From positions 1 to 64,000 of the forward strand of contig JBLHNB010000018.1 in assembly GCA_047621305.1 (NCBI GenBank): DNA of 64,000 bases, written 5' to 3'. This DNA is from Colwellia_A sp047621305. GTDB taxonomy: Bacteria; Pseudomonadota; Gammaproteobacteria; Enterobacterales; Alteromonadaceae. A model generated the notes under the pieces. It had not been told where the DNA came from. It did no database searches and saw only the letters and a list, made by a program, of their open reading frames with translations. Made by a program: the position numbers and the translations under genes. Positions 53,680-63,778 of the stretch are shown piece by piece; the first letter of the stretch is position 1; every line of letters starts with the position of its first letter.

Positions 53680-54108
53680 CTACTTTTTAGTTACCGGTAA
53701 ACCAGCATTTACCCAAGAGTTCATACCACCTTTTAACAGGCTAGTTTTAGTAAAACCATCTTTATATAGTTGAGCAGCAACCTTCACTGCACTAATACCT
53801 GCGGTGCATACTACAATGATGGGTTTATCTTTGTGTTTTTCAAGGCTACTAAAGTCATTGTCTTTGATTTTTTCAGCGCTTAAGTACGTTGAATCAACAA
53901 TATGATTGGCTTTAAAGTCTTTTTCTGTACGTATATCAACCACTAAACCATCTTGACGATTAACTAAAAAGGTCATGTCTTGAGTGCTTATCTGTTTAAT
54001 AGGCGACATTTGTATTTTAATTGTCGTAAAAATAATAAGTACAACAATCGCACCCCATGCAGCACTAAGCATTGCGTGAGTGCTGGCAAATGTAATCAGT
54101 TCATCCAT
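53680..54108 (-). CDS. yibN: Membrane-anchored rhodanese-like protein (YibN-type)
   Basis: The 142-residue protein has an N-terminal membrane helix (about 10-30, LSAAWGAIVVLIIFTTIKIQ) and a rhodanese domain (about 45-142) with DGLVVDIRTEKDFKANHI and the active-site loop VVCTAGISA, whose Cys is conserved. This single-domain type may transfer sulfur or act in stress; the true role is not known. It is the first gene of yibN-grxC-secB-gpsA and is divergent from gpmI with 221 bases between. Confidence 0.9.
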   Translation of the reverse strand: MDELITFASTHAMLSAAWGAIVVLIIFTTIKIQMSPIKQISTQDMTFLVNRQDGLVVDIRTEKDFKANHIVDSTYLSAEKIKDNDFSSLEKHKDKPIIVVCTAGISAVKVAAQLYKDGFTKTSLLKGGMNSWVNAGLPVTKK

Positions 54109-54329
54109 AGTAAAACCATTTTCTTAGAATCATAAAAATTTGCGACAGTATACAGCCTAACCTCTAAACCAAGCAACTTGAGAATAATCTTCTATTTTTA
54201 AATAGACTAATGATGTACAACGAAGTAAAACATGTAACTTAATATGTAATGTTTTGTTCAAGATATTATTATCTTGCCTTGTTATACTCCATCGAAAAAT
54301 AAATTAACTTGTAGTTTAAAGGAAATATA

Positions 54330-55889
54330 ATGCCAAACAAAAAGTCGACCGTTCTTATTATTTTAGATGGCTGGGGTTATCGAAAAGAACAAGATTCCAA
54401 TGCAATTTATCATGCTAAAACCCCTGTAATGGACGACTTAATGGCACGTTTCCCTAACATGCTTATTGAAACATCCGGCAAGGCTGTCGGTTTACCTGAT
54501 GGGCAAATGGGTAATTCTGAAGTTGGCCATGTCAATTTAGGCGCAGGTAGAACGGTTTATCAAGACTTCACCCGTATCACCAAAGCGATAGAAGACGGCG
54601 ATTTTCAACAGAACCCTATTCTTTGTAAAGCCGTAGATAATGCCGTTGCTCACAACAAAGCGGTACACATTTTTGGCTTATTATCCCCTGGTGGCGTACA
54701 TAGCCACGAAGACCACATTTTTTCGATGATCGAAATGGCTAAAAATAAAGGCGCTAATAAAGTTTATTTGCATGCGTTTTTAGATGGCCGAGATACGCCG
54801 CCCCGTAGTGCTAAAGCATCACTTATTAAAGCCCAACAAAAATTTGAACAACTTTTTAAAGATTCGAGCGGGCAAGGACAAATTGCGTCTATCATAGGTC
54901 GATATTATGCAATGGACAGAGATAACCGCTGGGATCGCGTTGAAAAAGCTTATAACTTAATAACTTCAGGTCAAGCTGACTTTACATATTCAAATGCTAT
55001 TGATGCGTTAAACGCCGCTTATCAACGCGACGAAAATGATGAATTTGTTGCAGCATCAGCTATTACTGATGAAAACGGCTGCGCTATTGAAGTACATGAC
55101 GATGATGCGATGATATTTATGAATTTCAGGGCTGATCGTGCTCGACAATTTAGTCGTTGTTTTACAGAAAGTAACTTTAGTGATTTTACCCGTAATAAAA
55201 CCCCCGCACTCTCTAGTTTTGTGATGTTAACCCAATATGCTGCAAGTATCGATGCGCCCAGTGCATTTCCGCCGGTAGCCTTACATAACGTGATGGGCGA
55301 ATGGTTAGAAAAAAATCATAAAACCCAATTACGTATTTCTGAAACGGAAAAATATGCACATGTCACCTTCTTTTTTAGTGGTGGCAGAGAAGATGCCTTT
55401 ACAGGTGAACAGCGCATTTTAGTGCCATCACCACAAGTAGCCACTTACGACTTACAACCGGAAATGAACTCCACGTTACTCACAGATAAATTAGTTCCTG
55501 CAATTGAGTCAGGTGAGCACGACTTTATCGTTTGTAATTATCCGAATGGAGATATGGTTGGTCATACGGGTAAATTCGATGCCGCGGTTAAAGCCTGTGA
55601 AGCGGTTGATGCTTGTATTGGTAGAGTTATTACAGCGCTCAACAAAACAGGGGGAGAATGTTTAATTACCGCAGATCATGGTAATGCCGAACAAATGCTT
55701 GATAAGGTTTCAGGCCAAGCCCATACCGCCCATACCTGCGAACCCGTGCCTTTAATTTATGTAGGACGTAAGGCTATTCCGGCAAAGACAGGAACATTGA
55801 GTGATATCTCGCCAACGTTACTTAGCTTAATGGCCATGGAGCAACCTGAAGAAATGACCGGCTCTGTTCTAATGACAATTCAGGCATAA
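54330..55889 (+). CDS. gpmI: 2,3-bisphosphoglycerate-independent phosphoglycerate mutase
   Basis: The enzyme interconverts 3- and 2-phosphoglycerate using two manganese ions. The 519 residues show LIILDGWGYRKEQDSNAIY, the phosphoserine motif QMGNSEVGHVNLGAGR, DGRDTPPRSAK, RADRARQFSR and the metal ligands in ITADHGNAEQM and AHTAHT. Length fits the family. AAAGGAA before ATG is a good ribosome binding site. envC begins seven bases after the stop codon. Confidence 0.96.
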   Translation: MPNKKSTVLIILDGWGYRKEQDSNAIYHAKTPVMDDLMARFPNMLIETSGKAVGLPDGQMGNSEVGHVNLGAGRTVYQDFTRITKAIEDGDFQQNPILCKAVDNAVAHNKAVHIFGLLSPGGVHSHEDHIFSMIEMAKNKGANKVYLHAFLDGRDTPPRSAKASLIKAQQKFEQLFKDSSGQGQIASIIGRYYAMDRDNRWDRVEKAYNLITSGQADFTYSNAIDALNAAYQRDENDEFVAASAITDENGCAIEVHDDDAMIFMNFRADRARQFSRCFTESNFSDFTRNKTPALSSFVMLTQYAASIDAPSAFPPVALHNVMGEWLEKNHKTQLRISETEKYAHVTFFFSGGREDAFTGEQRILVPSPQVATYDLQPEMNSTLLTDKLVPAIESGEHDFIVCNYPNGDMVGHTGKFDAAVKACEAVDACIGRVITALNKTGGECLITADHGNAEQMLDKVSGQAHTAHTCEPVPLIYVGRKAIPAKTGTLSDISPTLLSLMAMEQPEEMTGSVLMTIQA

Positions 55890-55895
55890 TTAACG

Positions 55896-57041
55896 GTGTT
55901 AATCACTCGGCTATTTTTCAATATGATGTTAGGCAGTGTACTTTGCATAACATCTATTTCATCTCTAGCACAAGAATCTGAAACTCAAAAAGAAACAAGT
56001 AAAAAGCTCAACAACGTCAAAGATTCGATTTCACAGCAGCAAGCGAATATAAAAGATGCCACAAATAAAAGAAAAAAACTTCACCTGCAATTAAAATCAG
56101 ATGATTTAGCCATAGCAAAAAATGCGAAAGAAATTAACCTGACTCAACAAGAGCAACAAACAATACAAAAGCAGCTCGTTAAGCTGAGTAAGCAAAAAAG
56201 ACAATTCGCCAAAGAAAAAAAACAGCAAGAACAGATATTAGCACGACAATTACGAGCAGCGTATTCAACAGGGCATCACGATTATCTGAAGTTAATGCTC
56301 AATCAAGAAAACCCAGCCAGTGTGCAGCGAACCGTCACAAACTATCAGTATCTCAATAACGCCCGCATGAAAGAAATTGATAATTTCAAAAAGACCCTTG
56401 ATAAGCTCTTACTTGTCACAGCTGAACATCAACAACAATCTGATAATTTAAAAGTATTAGCACAGCAACAGCTCCAACAAGAAGTCGATTTTAGGAAAAA
56501 CAAAACACAACGCAGTAAAACTATCACACTATTAAATAAAGAGTTACTCAATAGTAAGCAGTTACTTACTCAATTAATTGAAGAAGAAGAAAGTTTAATC
56601 TCGGCACTAGAGCAGTTAGCACAACTGAGTCAACCAGAAGAAAATCTTAAAGGCTTAAGTAAATTAAAACATAAATTATCCTGGCCTGTTGAAGGCCGTA
56701 TTAATCGAAGTTTTGGTAGTGAAAAGCAAGGTTATATAAAATGGAAAGGTGTCTTAATGGCAGCCCCTGTAGGTCGCCAAGTGAAAACTATCCATAACGG
56801 TACGGTATTATTTGCCAACTGGCTCAAAGGATATGGTTTGGTAACGGTTATTGACCACGGCCAAGGCTATATGAGTTTATATGGTCATAACCAAACGCTA
56901 CTTAAAGCGGTGGGTGAAAGAGTAGAAACAGGAGAACCCATAGCACTTGTTGGTCAAAGTGGTGGGCAACTACAACCGGGGTTATATTTTGAAATTCGTC
57001 ATCGCGGCCAAGCCGTGAACCCTAAAACATGGTGTCGTTAA
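55896..57041 (+). CDS. envC: Murein hydrolase activator EnvC
   Basis: EnvC is a periplasmic protein that activates AmiA and AmiB at the septum. The GTG start gives a signal peptide (cleavage after SSLA), then a long coiled coil (about 30-245) and a LytM/M23 domain (about 255-381; KLSWPVEGRINRSFG, HNGTVLFANWLKGYG, VIDHGQGYMSLYGHN, GLYFEIRHRG). The M23 HxxxD zinc residues are incomplete, as in EnvC, which has no hydrolase activity. It is coupled to gpmI (seven bases); the pair is conserved in E. coli. Confidence 0.94.
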   Translation: MLITRLFFNMMLGSVLCITSISSLAQESETQKETSKKLNNVKDSISQQQANIKDATNKRKKLHLQLKSDDLAIAKNAKEINLTQQEQQTIQKQLVKLSKQKRQFAKEKKQQEQILARQLRAAYSTGHHDYLKLMLNQENPASVQRTVTNYQYLNNARMKEIDNFKKTLDKLLLVTAEHQQQSDNLKVLAQQQLQQEVDFRKNKTQRSKTITLLNKELLNSKQLLTQLIEEEESLISALEQLAQLSQPEENLKGLSKLKHKLSWPVEGRINRSFGSEKQGYIKWKGVLMAAPVGRQVKTIHNGTVLFANWLKGYGLVTVIDHGQGYMSLYGHNQTLLKAVGERVETGEPIALVGQSGGQLQPGLYFEIRHRGQAVNPKTWCR

Positions 57042-57180
57042 ATATGGTGTCCTTGAACAAAAAAATATTATTTCATCGCTGAGGAAAATACCTAGTTCTC
57101 GTGAGGAAAAACGATTAGATCTCGATTTCCTAAGTGCTAACTGCTAATGTTACATCCATAATAACGAAGATAAATATCCT

Positions 57181-57930
57181 GTGCGAATAACCTTAACGAC
57201 ATTATTGATCCTTTTCACAACCAGCCTTTGGGCTAAACAAAATCAAATAGCGATTATTATTGACGATATTGGTTATCGACAAAGTGATGTCGCCGCACTA
57301 GATCTCCCCGGAAAAATCACTTACGCCATACTTCCTCAAACCCCTTTTGGTAAAATACTCGCTGAAAAAGCTTATGCAAGCAATCGCGAAGTCATGTTAC
57401 ACATTCCAATGGAAGCTGATAACGGAAAATCACTCGGTCCAGGGGCATTAACGAGTAGTATGTCAGAGCAGAGTATTAGAACGAGTTTAGCTAAGTCATT
57501 TGCAGAAATTCCCTTTGCCGTGGGTATCAATAACCATATGGGCAGCAAATTAACAAAAATGTATAAGCCCATGGCGTGGACCATGCGTTATTTAAAAGAA
57601 CATAACCGCCTCTTTGTTGATAGTTTGACGACGCGAAATAGTAAAGCACAAAAAATAGCGAAATACTTTGGCGTTCCCTCCCTACATCGTCATCTATTTT
57701 TAGATAATGAATTAACGCCCCAATATATTAGTGAACAATTTGAAATACTAATGGATTTTGCCAAACGTTATAACTCTATAGTAGCTATCGCTCATCCTCA
57801 CCCAGAAACCATTGCCGCTCTTACAAAACTATTACCTTTACTGGCCGCGAATAATATTGAATTAGTACCTATCTCAAAGTTATTACCACAGAAAAAACAG
57901 TTAGCATTTGAGACTCAAACAACCGATTAA
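57181..57930 (+). CDS. yibQ: Divergent polysaccharide deacetylase family protein (YibQ)
   Basis: The 249-residue secreted protein has a signal peptide (about 1-18, ending LWA) and the divergent polysaccharide deacetylase (DUF610) domain: IAIIIDDIGYRQSD, ITYAILPQTPFGK, EVMLHIPMEAD, and GINNHMGSKLT. The Asp and His residues suggest a metal site like that of carbohydrate esterases, but no activity is established. GTG is used as start. It lies 139 bases after envC, the E. coli order. Confidence 0.9.
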   Translation: MRITLTTLLILFTTSLWAKQNQIAIIIDDIGYRQSDVAALDLPGKITYAILPQTPFGKILAEKAYASNREVMLHIPMEADNGKSLGPGALTSSMSEQSIRTSLAKSFAEIPFAVGINNHMGSKLTKMYKPMAWTMRYLKEHNRLFVDSLTTRNSKAQKIAKYFGVPSLHRHLFLDNELTPQYISEQFEILMDFAKRYNSIVAIAHPHPETIAALTKLLPLLAANNIELVPISKLLPQKKQLAFETQTTD

Positions 57931-57943
57931 AGCGGAATCAAAT

Positions 57944-58030
57944 GTGGTCGTGCTTCAGCTCGACTAAAGAATATTGAAATTATCAAAAATGTCGAAGTGA
58001 ACTACAACCTACAGGCACTTCGACCTACAA
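57944..58030. repeat. Inverted repeat (REP-like) between yibQ and the protease gene
   Basis: GTCGAAGTG (57991-57999) and CACTTCGAC (58016-58024) form a perfect nine-base stem, and a third partial unit GTCGTGCTTCAGCTCGAC lies at 57947-57964. The flank TTCGACCTACAAAT is the reverse of the ATTTGTAGG(C/T)CGAA core of the argF-argG repeat. It separates two convergent genes and may act as their 3'-end structure. Confidence 0.6.
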
Positions 58031-58034
58031 ATAT

Positions 58035-58805
58035 TTAATACGCTATCGCATTCTTATCTAATAACTCTCTTAAATATTTCACTGGTATTGCATAAGTAAT
58101 ACCACTAGGCTTACTGATCACCGCTTCTTTACTTTCTTGCACAAAAACTTTGTTAATAATGCCAATAATTTCACCTGTTTCAATATCATACAAACCACTA
58201 CCACTATTCCCAGGGTAAGCTGTTGCGTCTAATTGATAAACTAAATAAGGATTTCTCATTCGCTTCAACATCTTAATGCTTATTTGTCTTGAATCATTAA
58301 CAGGAATAATCGTCGGTGTAACCGCTGCAATAATCCCTCGGTGAGTTACCGGATATAAACCTAAAACAGCACCAATAGGAAACCCCGTAAAGGCGACATA
58401 ACTGCCCTCGCGTTGAAACGCTTTATTCGCTAATTTTAATGGTGGTAATGGCGCACCTTTTATTTTCAATATAGCTAAATCATACTCTTCAGAGCTGGCT
58501 ACAAACTCAGCTTTTCGCACCTTTGCCGTTTTACCTGAACCAGTAAATACAGCCATTTCTTGTAATAAACTTTCATCTAATTCGTCAGGTAATACATGAT
58601 GATTTGTTACAATATACTGGCCATTACCAACAACAAAACCCGTACCGCGTAAAATATTTTTCGGCCGTCCGGTGGGGGTATAAACACCAATACCAACAAC
58701 AGAAGGCTTAACTTTTTCTACCGTATCAGCAAGTTCCGCATAACTATGTAAAGAACTGAAAATACCACAAATAAAAATCAACTGTAAAAAAAACCGACAG
58801 TACAT
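58035..58805 (-). CDS. Secreted trypsin-like serine protease
   Basis: The protein is a chymotrypsin-fold (S1) protease. The start chosen gives MYCRFFLQLIFICGIFSS and a signal peptide ending SYA; a TTG 36 bases earlier is possible. The triad is His in TNHHVLPDE, Asp in EYDLAILKIKG and Ser in YPGNSGSGLYD. No PDZ domain follows, so it is shorter (256 residues) than DegP/DegS. It is convergent with yibQ and divergent from the patatin gene. Substrate is not known. Confidence 0.85.
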   Translation of the reverse strand: MYCRFFLQLIFICGIFSSLHSYAELADTVEKVKPSVVGIGVYTPTGRPKNILRGTGFVVGNGQYIVTNHHVLPDELDESLLQEMAVFTGSGKTAKVRKAEFVASSEEYDLAILKIKGAPLPPLKLANKAFQREGSYVAFTGFPIGAVLGLYPVTHRGIIAAVTPTIIPVNDSRQISIKMLKRMRNPYLVYQLDATAYPGNSGSGLYDIETGEIIGIINKVFVQESKEAVISKPSGITYAIPVKYLRELLDKNAIAY

Positions 58806-58955
58806 ATGTTCTAATTCCCTATAACGAGTAATAAAGAACAACTTAGTTGATCTTTAAGCAATTTTAAGTTTACCTTATCTTTAAAAACATCTCGCTAATT
58901 ATGTATTTTTGACCATAATTAGTATTATATTAATTCATAAATGAGTCTAAAATAA

Positions 58956-59795
58956 GTGGCTAATATAGTACCTATTCTAGCTGGTGGTGGTACACGTTTA
59001 CCCGCACACATTGGCATATTAAAAGCTTTGGAAGAATTAAATATCGAATTTGATAATATAGTCGGCGTATCTGGCGGCAGTATTATTTCAAGCTTATATG
59101 CAATGGGGATGACAATTGAGGACATCAAACATGCCGCAGTGGAAACTAATTTCAAAAAATTTCGTGGTTTCTCACTCTATAAATTAATAAGAAATGGCGG
59201 ACTGAGCTCTGGCGATGTATTCGAAAAATGGATAGATCAGTTGCTTCAAGGAAAAACATTTAGTCAATTAGAAAAAAAACTACATATCGTTGCCACTGAT
59301 GTAAAAACAGGAAAAGCAGTAATATTTAATCAAGAAAACACGCCCAACATGAAAATATCAATGGCGATACGTTTCTCGATGTCTATTCCACTGGTATTTA
59401 GCTTTAAGCCTTTTGGTAATCATCTGATGGTCGATGGTAGTATTTTATCTGAAGATGCCTTACATCGGGATTGGGACAATAATGGCACGCCCGTACTATG
59501 TTTTAGACTAAGGGGTGAGCATGACAGTAATCAATTAAACACGAGCGGACTATTTCCAATATTTAATTACGTAATACTATTAATCAGAACATTTATGACC
59601 ACCATTTCTCGTGAATACATCAATGATGCTTTTTGGCATAGTACAATAATCATCAATACCGGAAAAAGTTCAGCCGTTGACTTTAATATGAGCAAAGTTC
59701 AAAAAGAAGCGCTTTATGATATTGGCTACCATACCGCACTAAAAATCATACCTCTTAAAGTTAATTCGCCGAGCAAGAAAAAATATCAAGCATAG
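58956..59795 (+). CDS. Patatin-like phospholipase
   Basis: The 279-residue protein has the patatin elements: oxyanion loop GGGTRLPAHIGILKALEEL, nucleophile Ser in GVSGGSIISSLYAMG and the catalytic Asp in VDGSILSEDAL. A GTG start is used because a TAA lies immediately before it in frame. There is no signal peptide. Such proteins hydrolyse acyl esters of phospholipids. It stands 169 bases before the acyltransferase gene; whether it belongs to the PEP-CTERM locus is unclear. Confidence 0.87.
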   Translation: MANIVPILAGGGTRLPAHIGILKALEELNIEFDNIVGVSGGSIISSLYAMGMTIEDIKHAAVETNFKKFRGFSLYKLIRNGGLSSGDVFEKWIDQLLQGKTFSQLEKKLHIVATDVKTGKAVIFNQENTPNMKISMAIRFSMSIPLVFSFKPFGNHLMVDGSILSEDALHRDWDNNGTPVLCFRLRGEHDSNQLNTSGLFPIFNYVILLIRTFMTTISREYINDAFWHSTIIINTGKSSAVDFNMSKVQKEALYDIGYHTALKIIPLKVNSPSKKKYQA

Positions 59796-59963
59796 TTTTC
59801 AATATAGATGAACAACGCAGGGTGAAAAATTAATAGTATTCACTATAATTAAAGTAGATGTTTTGTTAAATAGTTACATACTTTAGGTTAAAAAAAGTCA
59901 TAATAGTGAGTAGCTACAAATAATCAATTTAAGCATAATTAAACAGATGGAAGACAGGGTCAA

Positions 59964-60785
59964 ATGAGTTGGAGCAAAAAATTACTAGACACTCCAGTAA
60001 TTGGAGGTGTTGCTAAAAAAATAGTATCAATGAAAGTTAATTCTGATGCGATGAGTATAGCGGAACACTTCACTAAATTCTTACAACCAGAATTTGCTTC
60101 TAATCACGAATTAACAGAAGAAGTTTATAGGATTCGTCACAATGTTTATTGCGATGAATTAGCATTTTTAGATAAGCACGAAGATGGTCGTGAACATGAT
60201 GAATTTGACCCTCAGTCACTTTTCGCCCTTATAAAACATAAACCTACCGATGTTTATACCAGCTGTGTTCGTATAGTAAAATCAACACAAGCGAGTGAAT
60301 TATTGCCCCTTGAAAAATTATGTATGAACTCAATAACAAATATGGAGCTTCATCCGAAAAATTTTGCACGATCTGAAATAGCAGAAATATCACGTTTAGC
60401 CGTAAAAGCTGAATTCAGACGTCGTAAAGTCGATAAATATAAAGGTTCTGCACAAGGTGTTATCAGCGAAACCACATATTCTGAAACCGAACTACGTTGT
60501 TTTCCTTTTATCGCGATTGGTTTATATATGGCAGGCGCTACATTAGCAATCGATACGGGAGTGAAACATGTTTACGTCATGATGGAGCCTCGTCTTGCTC
60601 GTAGTATGAAATTTGTAGGTATTAAATTCATTCAACTCGGTGATGCTATTGATTACCATGGCTTGCGCGCACCTTATTACATTAACCCTCTTATATTTTT
60701 AGAAAACCTCAGTCCTGGCTTTAAAAGCTTGTATCTTTCGATACGGGAAGATTTGAATAACCAAATCAATCGTTGTAAAAAATAG
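59964..60785 (+). CDS. PEP-CTERM/exosortase system-associated acyltransferase
   Basis: The 273-residue protein resembles the autoinducer-synthase-like GNAT acyltransferases found beside exosortase genes: TEEVYRIRHNVYCDELAFLDK followed by HDEFDPQSLFALI, and ARSEIAEISRLAVKAEFRRR. The domain fits the LuxI/N-acyl amino acid synthase fold. Its substrate is not known. The neighbouring PrsT-like lipoprotein gene and sugar dehydrogenase support its place in a PEP-CTERM exopolysaccharide locus, whose exosortase would lie to the right. Confidence 0.83.
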   Translation: MSWSKKLLDTPVIGGVAKKIVSMKVNSDAMSIAEHFTKFLQPEFASNHELTEEVYRIRHNVYCDELAFLDKHEDGREHDEFDPQSLFALIKHKPTDVYTSCVRIVKSTQASELLPLEKLCMNSITNMELHPKNFARSEIAEISRLAVKAEFRRRKVDKYKGSAQGVISETTYSETELRCFPFIAIGLYMAGATLAIDTGVKHVYVMMEPRLARSMKFVGIKFIQLGDAIDYHGLRAPYYINPLIFLENLSPGFKSLYLSIREDLNNQINRCKK

Positions 60786-60820
60786 CCTGACGATTAAGCA
60801 TGATTTTTCATTCATAACAA

Positions 60821-60848
60821 TTGAACATCCCCTCAAGCACAGTATACT
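60821..60848 (+). promoter_or_regulatory. Candidate promoter of the PrsT lipoprotein gene
   Basis: TTGAAC (60821-60826) and TATACT (60843-60848) are 16 bases apart, 40 bases before the start codon at 60889. Both boxes are five of six to consensus. AAAGGAT stands before the start codon as a ribosome binding site. Confidence 0.6.
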
Positions 60849-60888
60849 AGCCCCTTAATTAGCTTTAATTCATTTCAAAGGATTATCA

Positions 60889-63660
60889 ATGAAAAAATAC
60901 AGCCTAAAAATAATAACAATTTTACTCATGTTTGGTTTATTTGCCTGCTCCCCTAAAAAAGATAACTCAGAATTAATATTAGAAGCTAAATCACTCATTC
61001 AAAAAGGCGATAGCGCTGCTGCAGCAATTAATTTAAAAAATGTATTACAGACGGATCCAAAACAGAGCGAAGCTCGCTACTTATTAGGTAATATTTATTT
61101 TCAACAAGATGACCTGATCAATGCGGAACAGTCTCTTGAAAAAGCGATAACACAGGGTTATAAGTTACCACAAGCCAGATTAACACTCGCACAAATAAAG
61201 CTATCACTTAATAAGTATGACGAAATATTAACCGTATTGGCTGAACAAACTTTTATTTCTAACTTTAATCAAACATATGCTTTACGCCTACAAGGCCAAG
61301 CAAATTTGAGCTTAAATGAACTGGATATTGCTAAAGAACAAATCAAACAAGCAAATAACATCTCTTCAGAATCCATTCATGCCATGTTTGGCAATGCCTT
61401 ATTACTTGCATACGATAAAGACTTTAACTCCGCATTAACTTCCATTGAGCATATTTTAACGAAAGATAACCACTTTATTGAAGCTTGGTTATTAAAAGGA
61501 AGCCTTCATAGCAGCATGCGTGAAAATAAAGAAGCAGCAGGCGCATATGTTGAATATTTTAAATTAAAACCAAAAAACATCGGGATTAGAACTATTATTG
61601 CCCATAACTACATACTTGCTGGCGAATATGATCTTGCTCGCCCACATGTAGATGAATTACGCTTAGTAAACGACAACAATCCAACAATTAATGTCTTAGC
61701 TGCTCAACTTGAATACATAGATAAAAACTATCAAGTTGCCAAAGAGTTAGCCAACAGCGCAGCTTTAGCGTCAGATAATACCCTCGCACAAATGATTTCA
61801 GGATTAAGTAGTTATAACCTCAAAGAATATGAAAACGCGTATTATCAATTAAATGCCATTGCGGAACTATTACCTAAAGACCATCAAGTCAACAAAACTC
61901 TGGCTATTTTACAGTTAAAACTGGGCTACCACGATGAGTTTGCCACCTCTTTAAACGATCTAGACAGTTCAGAGTCATTATCTACAGAAGATGCCGGTTT
62001 ATTTGCAAGCTTAGGCATGGAATCGGTCCAACAGGGCGATAAAGAAAACGCTAAAAAAATGTTTGAGCGTGCCGCCGCTTTAGCCCCAGATGATGCGCAG
62101 TTGAAAGCACAATTAGGTATTTTAAAATTATCACAAAATGACAATGACTCAGCGGTTAACGATTTAAAAAAGGCATTAGCAATAAATCCTAATTTAAGCA
62201 GAGCTAACATTGCTTTAGCGATGACTTACTTACAAACAAATCAGCCCGGTGCCGCAAAAGAAGTAGCCAAACAGTGGCGTGACAAAGAGCCCGATAACGT
62301 TTTAGCATTAATTTTAAGTGGCAATGTCGCTTTAAAGTCTGCAGAAAATGAACAAGCCATTACTTTTTTCGAACAAGCCATTGCGCTAGATAAAACGAAT
62401 CTAACCCCTTTGTATAGTTTAGCGATCATAGCTTCCAGCCAAAAAAATCACAAAAAATCTAACCAGTACCTAGAACGCCTAATCGCTATTGAAAAAGAAT
62501 ACCCACGAGCTTACCAATTATTAGTCAGTAATACGGTTAATATTGGAGAGGAAGAGCTTTTAGAAGGTAAATTTCAACAATATATCGCTGAGTCGCCAAA
62601 ATCACTATGGCCTAGAATATTGCTATCTCGGCGTTTACTCGATAAAAAAGAAACACCGCGGGCAATAGAGCTATTAGAAGCGATAACCGAATATGAAAAA
62701 TACCCCAAAGTATATTTTACGCAATTATTAGAAGCTTACATTAAAACAAATAACACCGAAAAAGTAGCTGACACTTTTATCTTGTGGCAAAATTCCCAGC
62801 AAGACAATGCAACTGCATACACCATGCAAATTAATTTATTAGAAAAACAAAAAAAGTATAAAGCAGCATTGACCATAGCTAAAAAAGCATTACAACAAGA
62901 CAAACTTAAAAATAATTTACAGTTATTAACGTTAGAAAGTTACTATCTTCTCGCCACTACACAAACAGAAACAGCCTCAAGAAAAATAAGAACACTGGCA
63001 CAAAAATACCCCGATGATGCCTTTGTATTAAGGTTACAAGGACAACTTGCTGTTATCCACAAAGAATTTGCAAAAGCGATTCCTTTTTTAAAGCAATCTT
63101 TTGAACTTAAAGCTAATACTTTCACAGGGATATATTTAGCAACCTCATATAAGAATAATAATGAAGAACAAAAAGCTATCGACTTTCTGAACAAAGCTTT
63201 AAAAGAGACGCCCGATAATACAGCCTATCAAAAATATTTAGCACAATTAAGTATTGCTAGTGCTCCGCAAAAAGCAATTGCACAGTACAGCTCAATTGTA
63301 GAAGCAAACCCAAAAGATGTAGTGGCACTGAACAATTTGGCTTGGATGTTATTACAAGAAGGCAATAGCAGCGAAGCATTAATCTATAGTAGACAAGCGG
63401 TCGCACTAGCACCGAAAAGCCCTCAAGTCCTTGACACTTTAGGGCTAGTTTTATTAGGTAACAAACAGACATCTGAAGCCATTAAAGCACTTACAACAGC
63501 CAACAGCACCTTACCCAATGATATCGAAATACTGATTCATTTGGCGCAAGCATTTAAACAAAATAACGAAAATAAAAAAGCCAGTAGACTTATTAATAGT
63601 CTAACCCAAGAGCAAAAAAACAAATGGCATAAAGAGCTTGCTGCTTTTAGTAATAAATAA
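60889..63660 (+). CDS. prsT: PEP-CTERM system TPR-repeat lipoprotein (PrsT-like)
   Basis: The 923-residue protein has a lipoprotein signal peptide with lipobox LFAC (Cys20), so it is anchored to a membrane. Most of the rest is a chain of tetratricopeptide-like repeats (for example DSAAAAINLKNVLQTDPKQ, ENAKKMFERAAALAPDDAQ, NSSEALIYSRQAVALAPKS). Length and layout match the PrsT family of exosortase-associated EPS loci. TPR chains hold protein complexes; the exact role in polysaccharide or PEP-CTERM protein export is unproven. It is 103 bases after the acyltransferase gene and has its own promoter candidate. Confidence 0.87.
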   Translation: MKKYSLKIITILLMFGLFACSPKKDNSELILEAKSLIQKGDSAAAAINLKNVLQTDPKQSEARYLLGNIYFQQDDLINAEQSLEKAITQGYKLPQARLTLAQIKLSLNKYDEILTVLAEQTFISNFNQTYALRLQGQANLSLNELDIAKEQIKQANNISSESIHAMFGNALLLAYDKDFNSALTSIEHILTKDNHFIEAWLLKGSLHSSMRENKEAAGAYVEYFKLKPKNIGIRTIIAHNYILAGEYDLARPHVDELRLVNDNNPTINVLAAQLEYIDKNYQVAKELANSAALASDNTLAQMISGLSSYNLKEYENAYYQLNAIAELLPKDHQVNKTLAILQLKLGYHDEFATSLNDLDSSESLSTEDAGLFASLGMESVQQGDKENAKKMFERAAALAPDDAQLKAQLGILKLSQNDNDSAVNDLKKALAINPNLSRANIALAMTYLQTNQPGAAKEVAKQWRDKEPDNVLALILSGNVALKSAENEQAITFFEQAIALDKTNLTPLYSLAIIASSQKNHKKSNQYLERLIAIEKEYPRAYQLLVSNTVNIGEEELLEGKFQQYIAESPKSLWPRILLSRRLLDKKETPRAIELLEAITEYEKYPKVYFTQLLEAYIKTNNTEKVADTFILWQNSQQDNATAYTMQINLLEKQKKYKAALTIAKKALQQDKLKNNLQLLTLESYYLLATTQTETASRKIRTLAQKYPDDAFVLRLQGQLAVIHKEFAKAIPFLKQSFELKANTFTGIYLATSYKNNNEEQKAIDFLNKALKETPDNTAYQKYLAQLSIASAPQKAIAQYSSIVEANPKDVVALNNLAWMLLQEGNSSEALIYSRQAVALAPKSPQVLDTLGLVLLGNKQTSEAIKALTTANSTLPNDIEILIHLAQAFKQNNENKKASRLINSLTQEQKNKWHKELAAFSNK

Positions 63661-63778
63661 TTTAGGCAAGTTATAGTAAATTTCGTTATTGCTGATTAAT
63701 ATAGAGCAATATAAAACACATAAAAGTTTATTTTATACACTGCACATTTATGTGTGGCGGGTTTATTTAAGGATAAAG

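Noticed and set aside
54254..54288. gpmI promoter TTGTTC/TATACT
   Set aside because: The spacer is 23 bases, too long for a sigma70 promoter.
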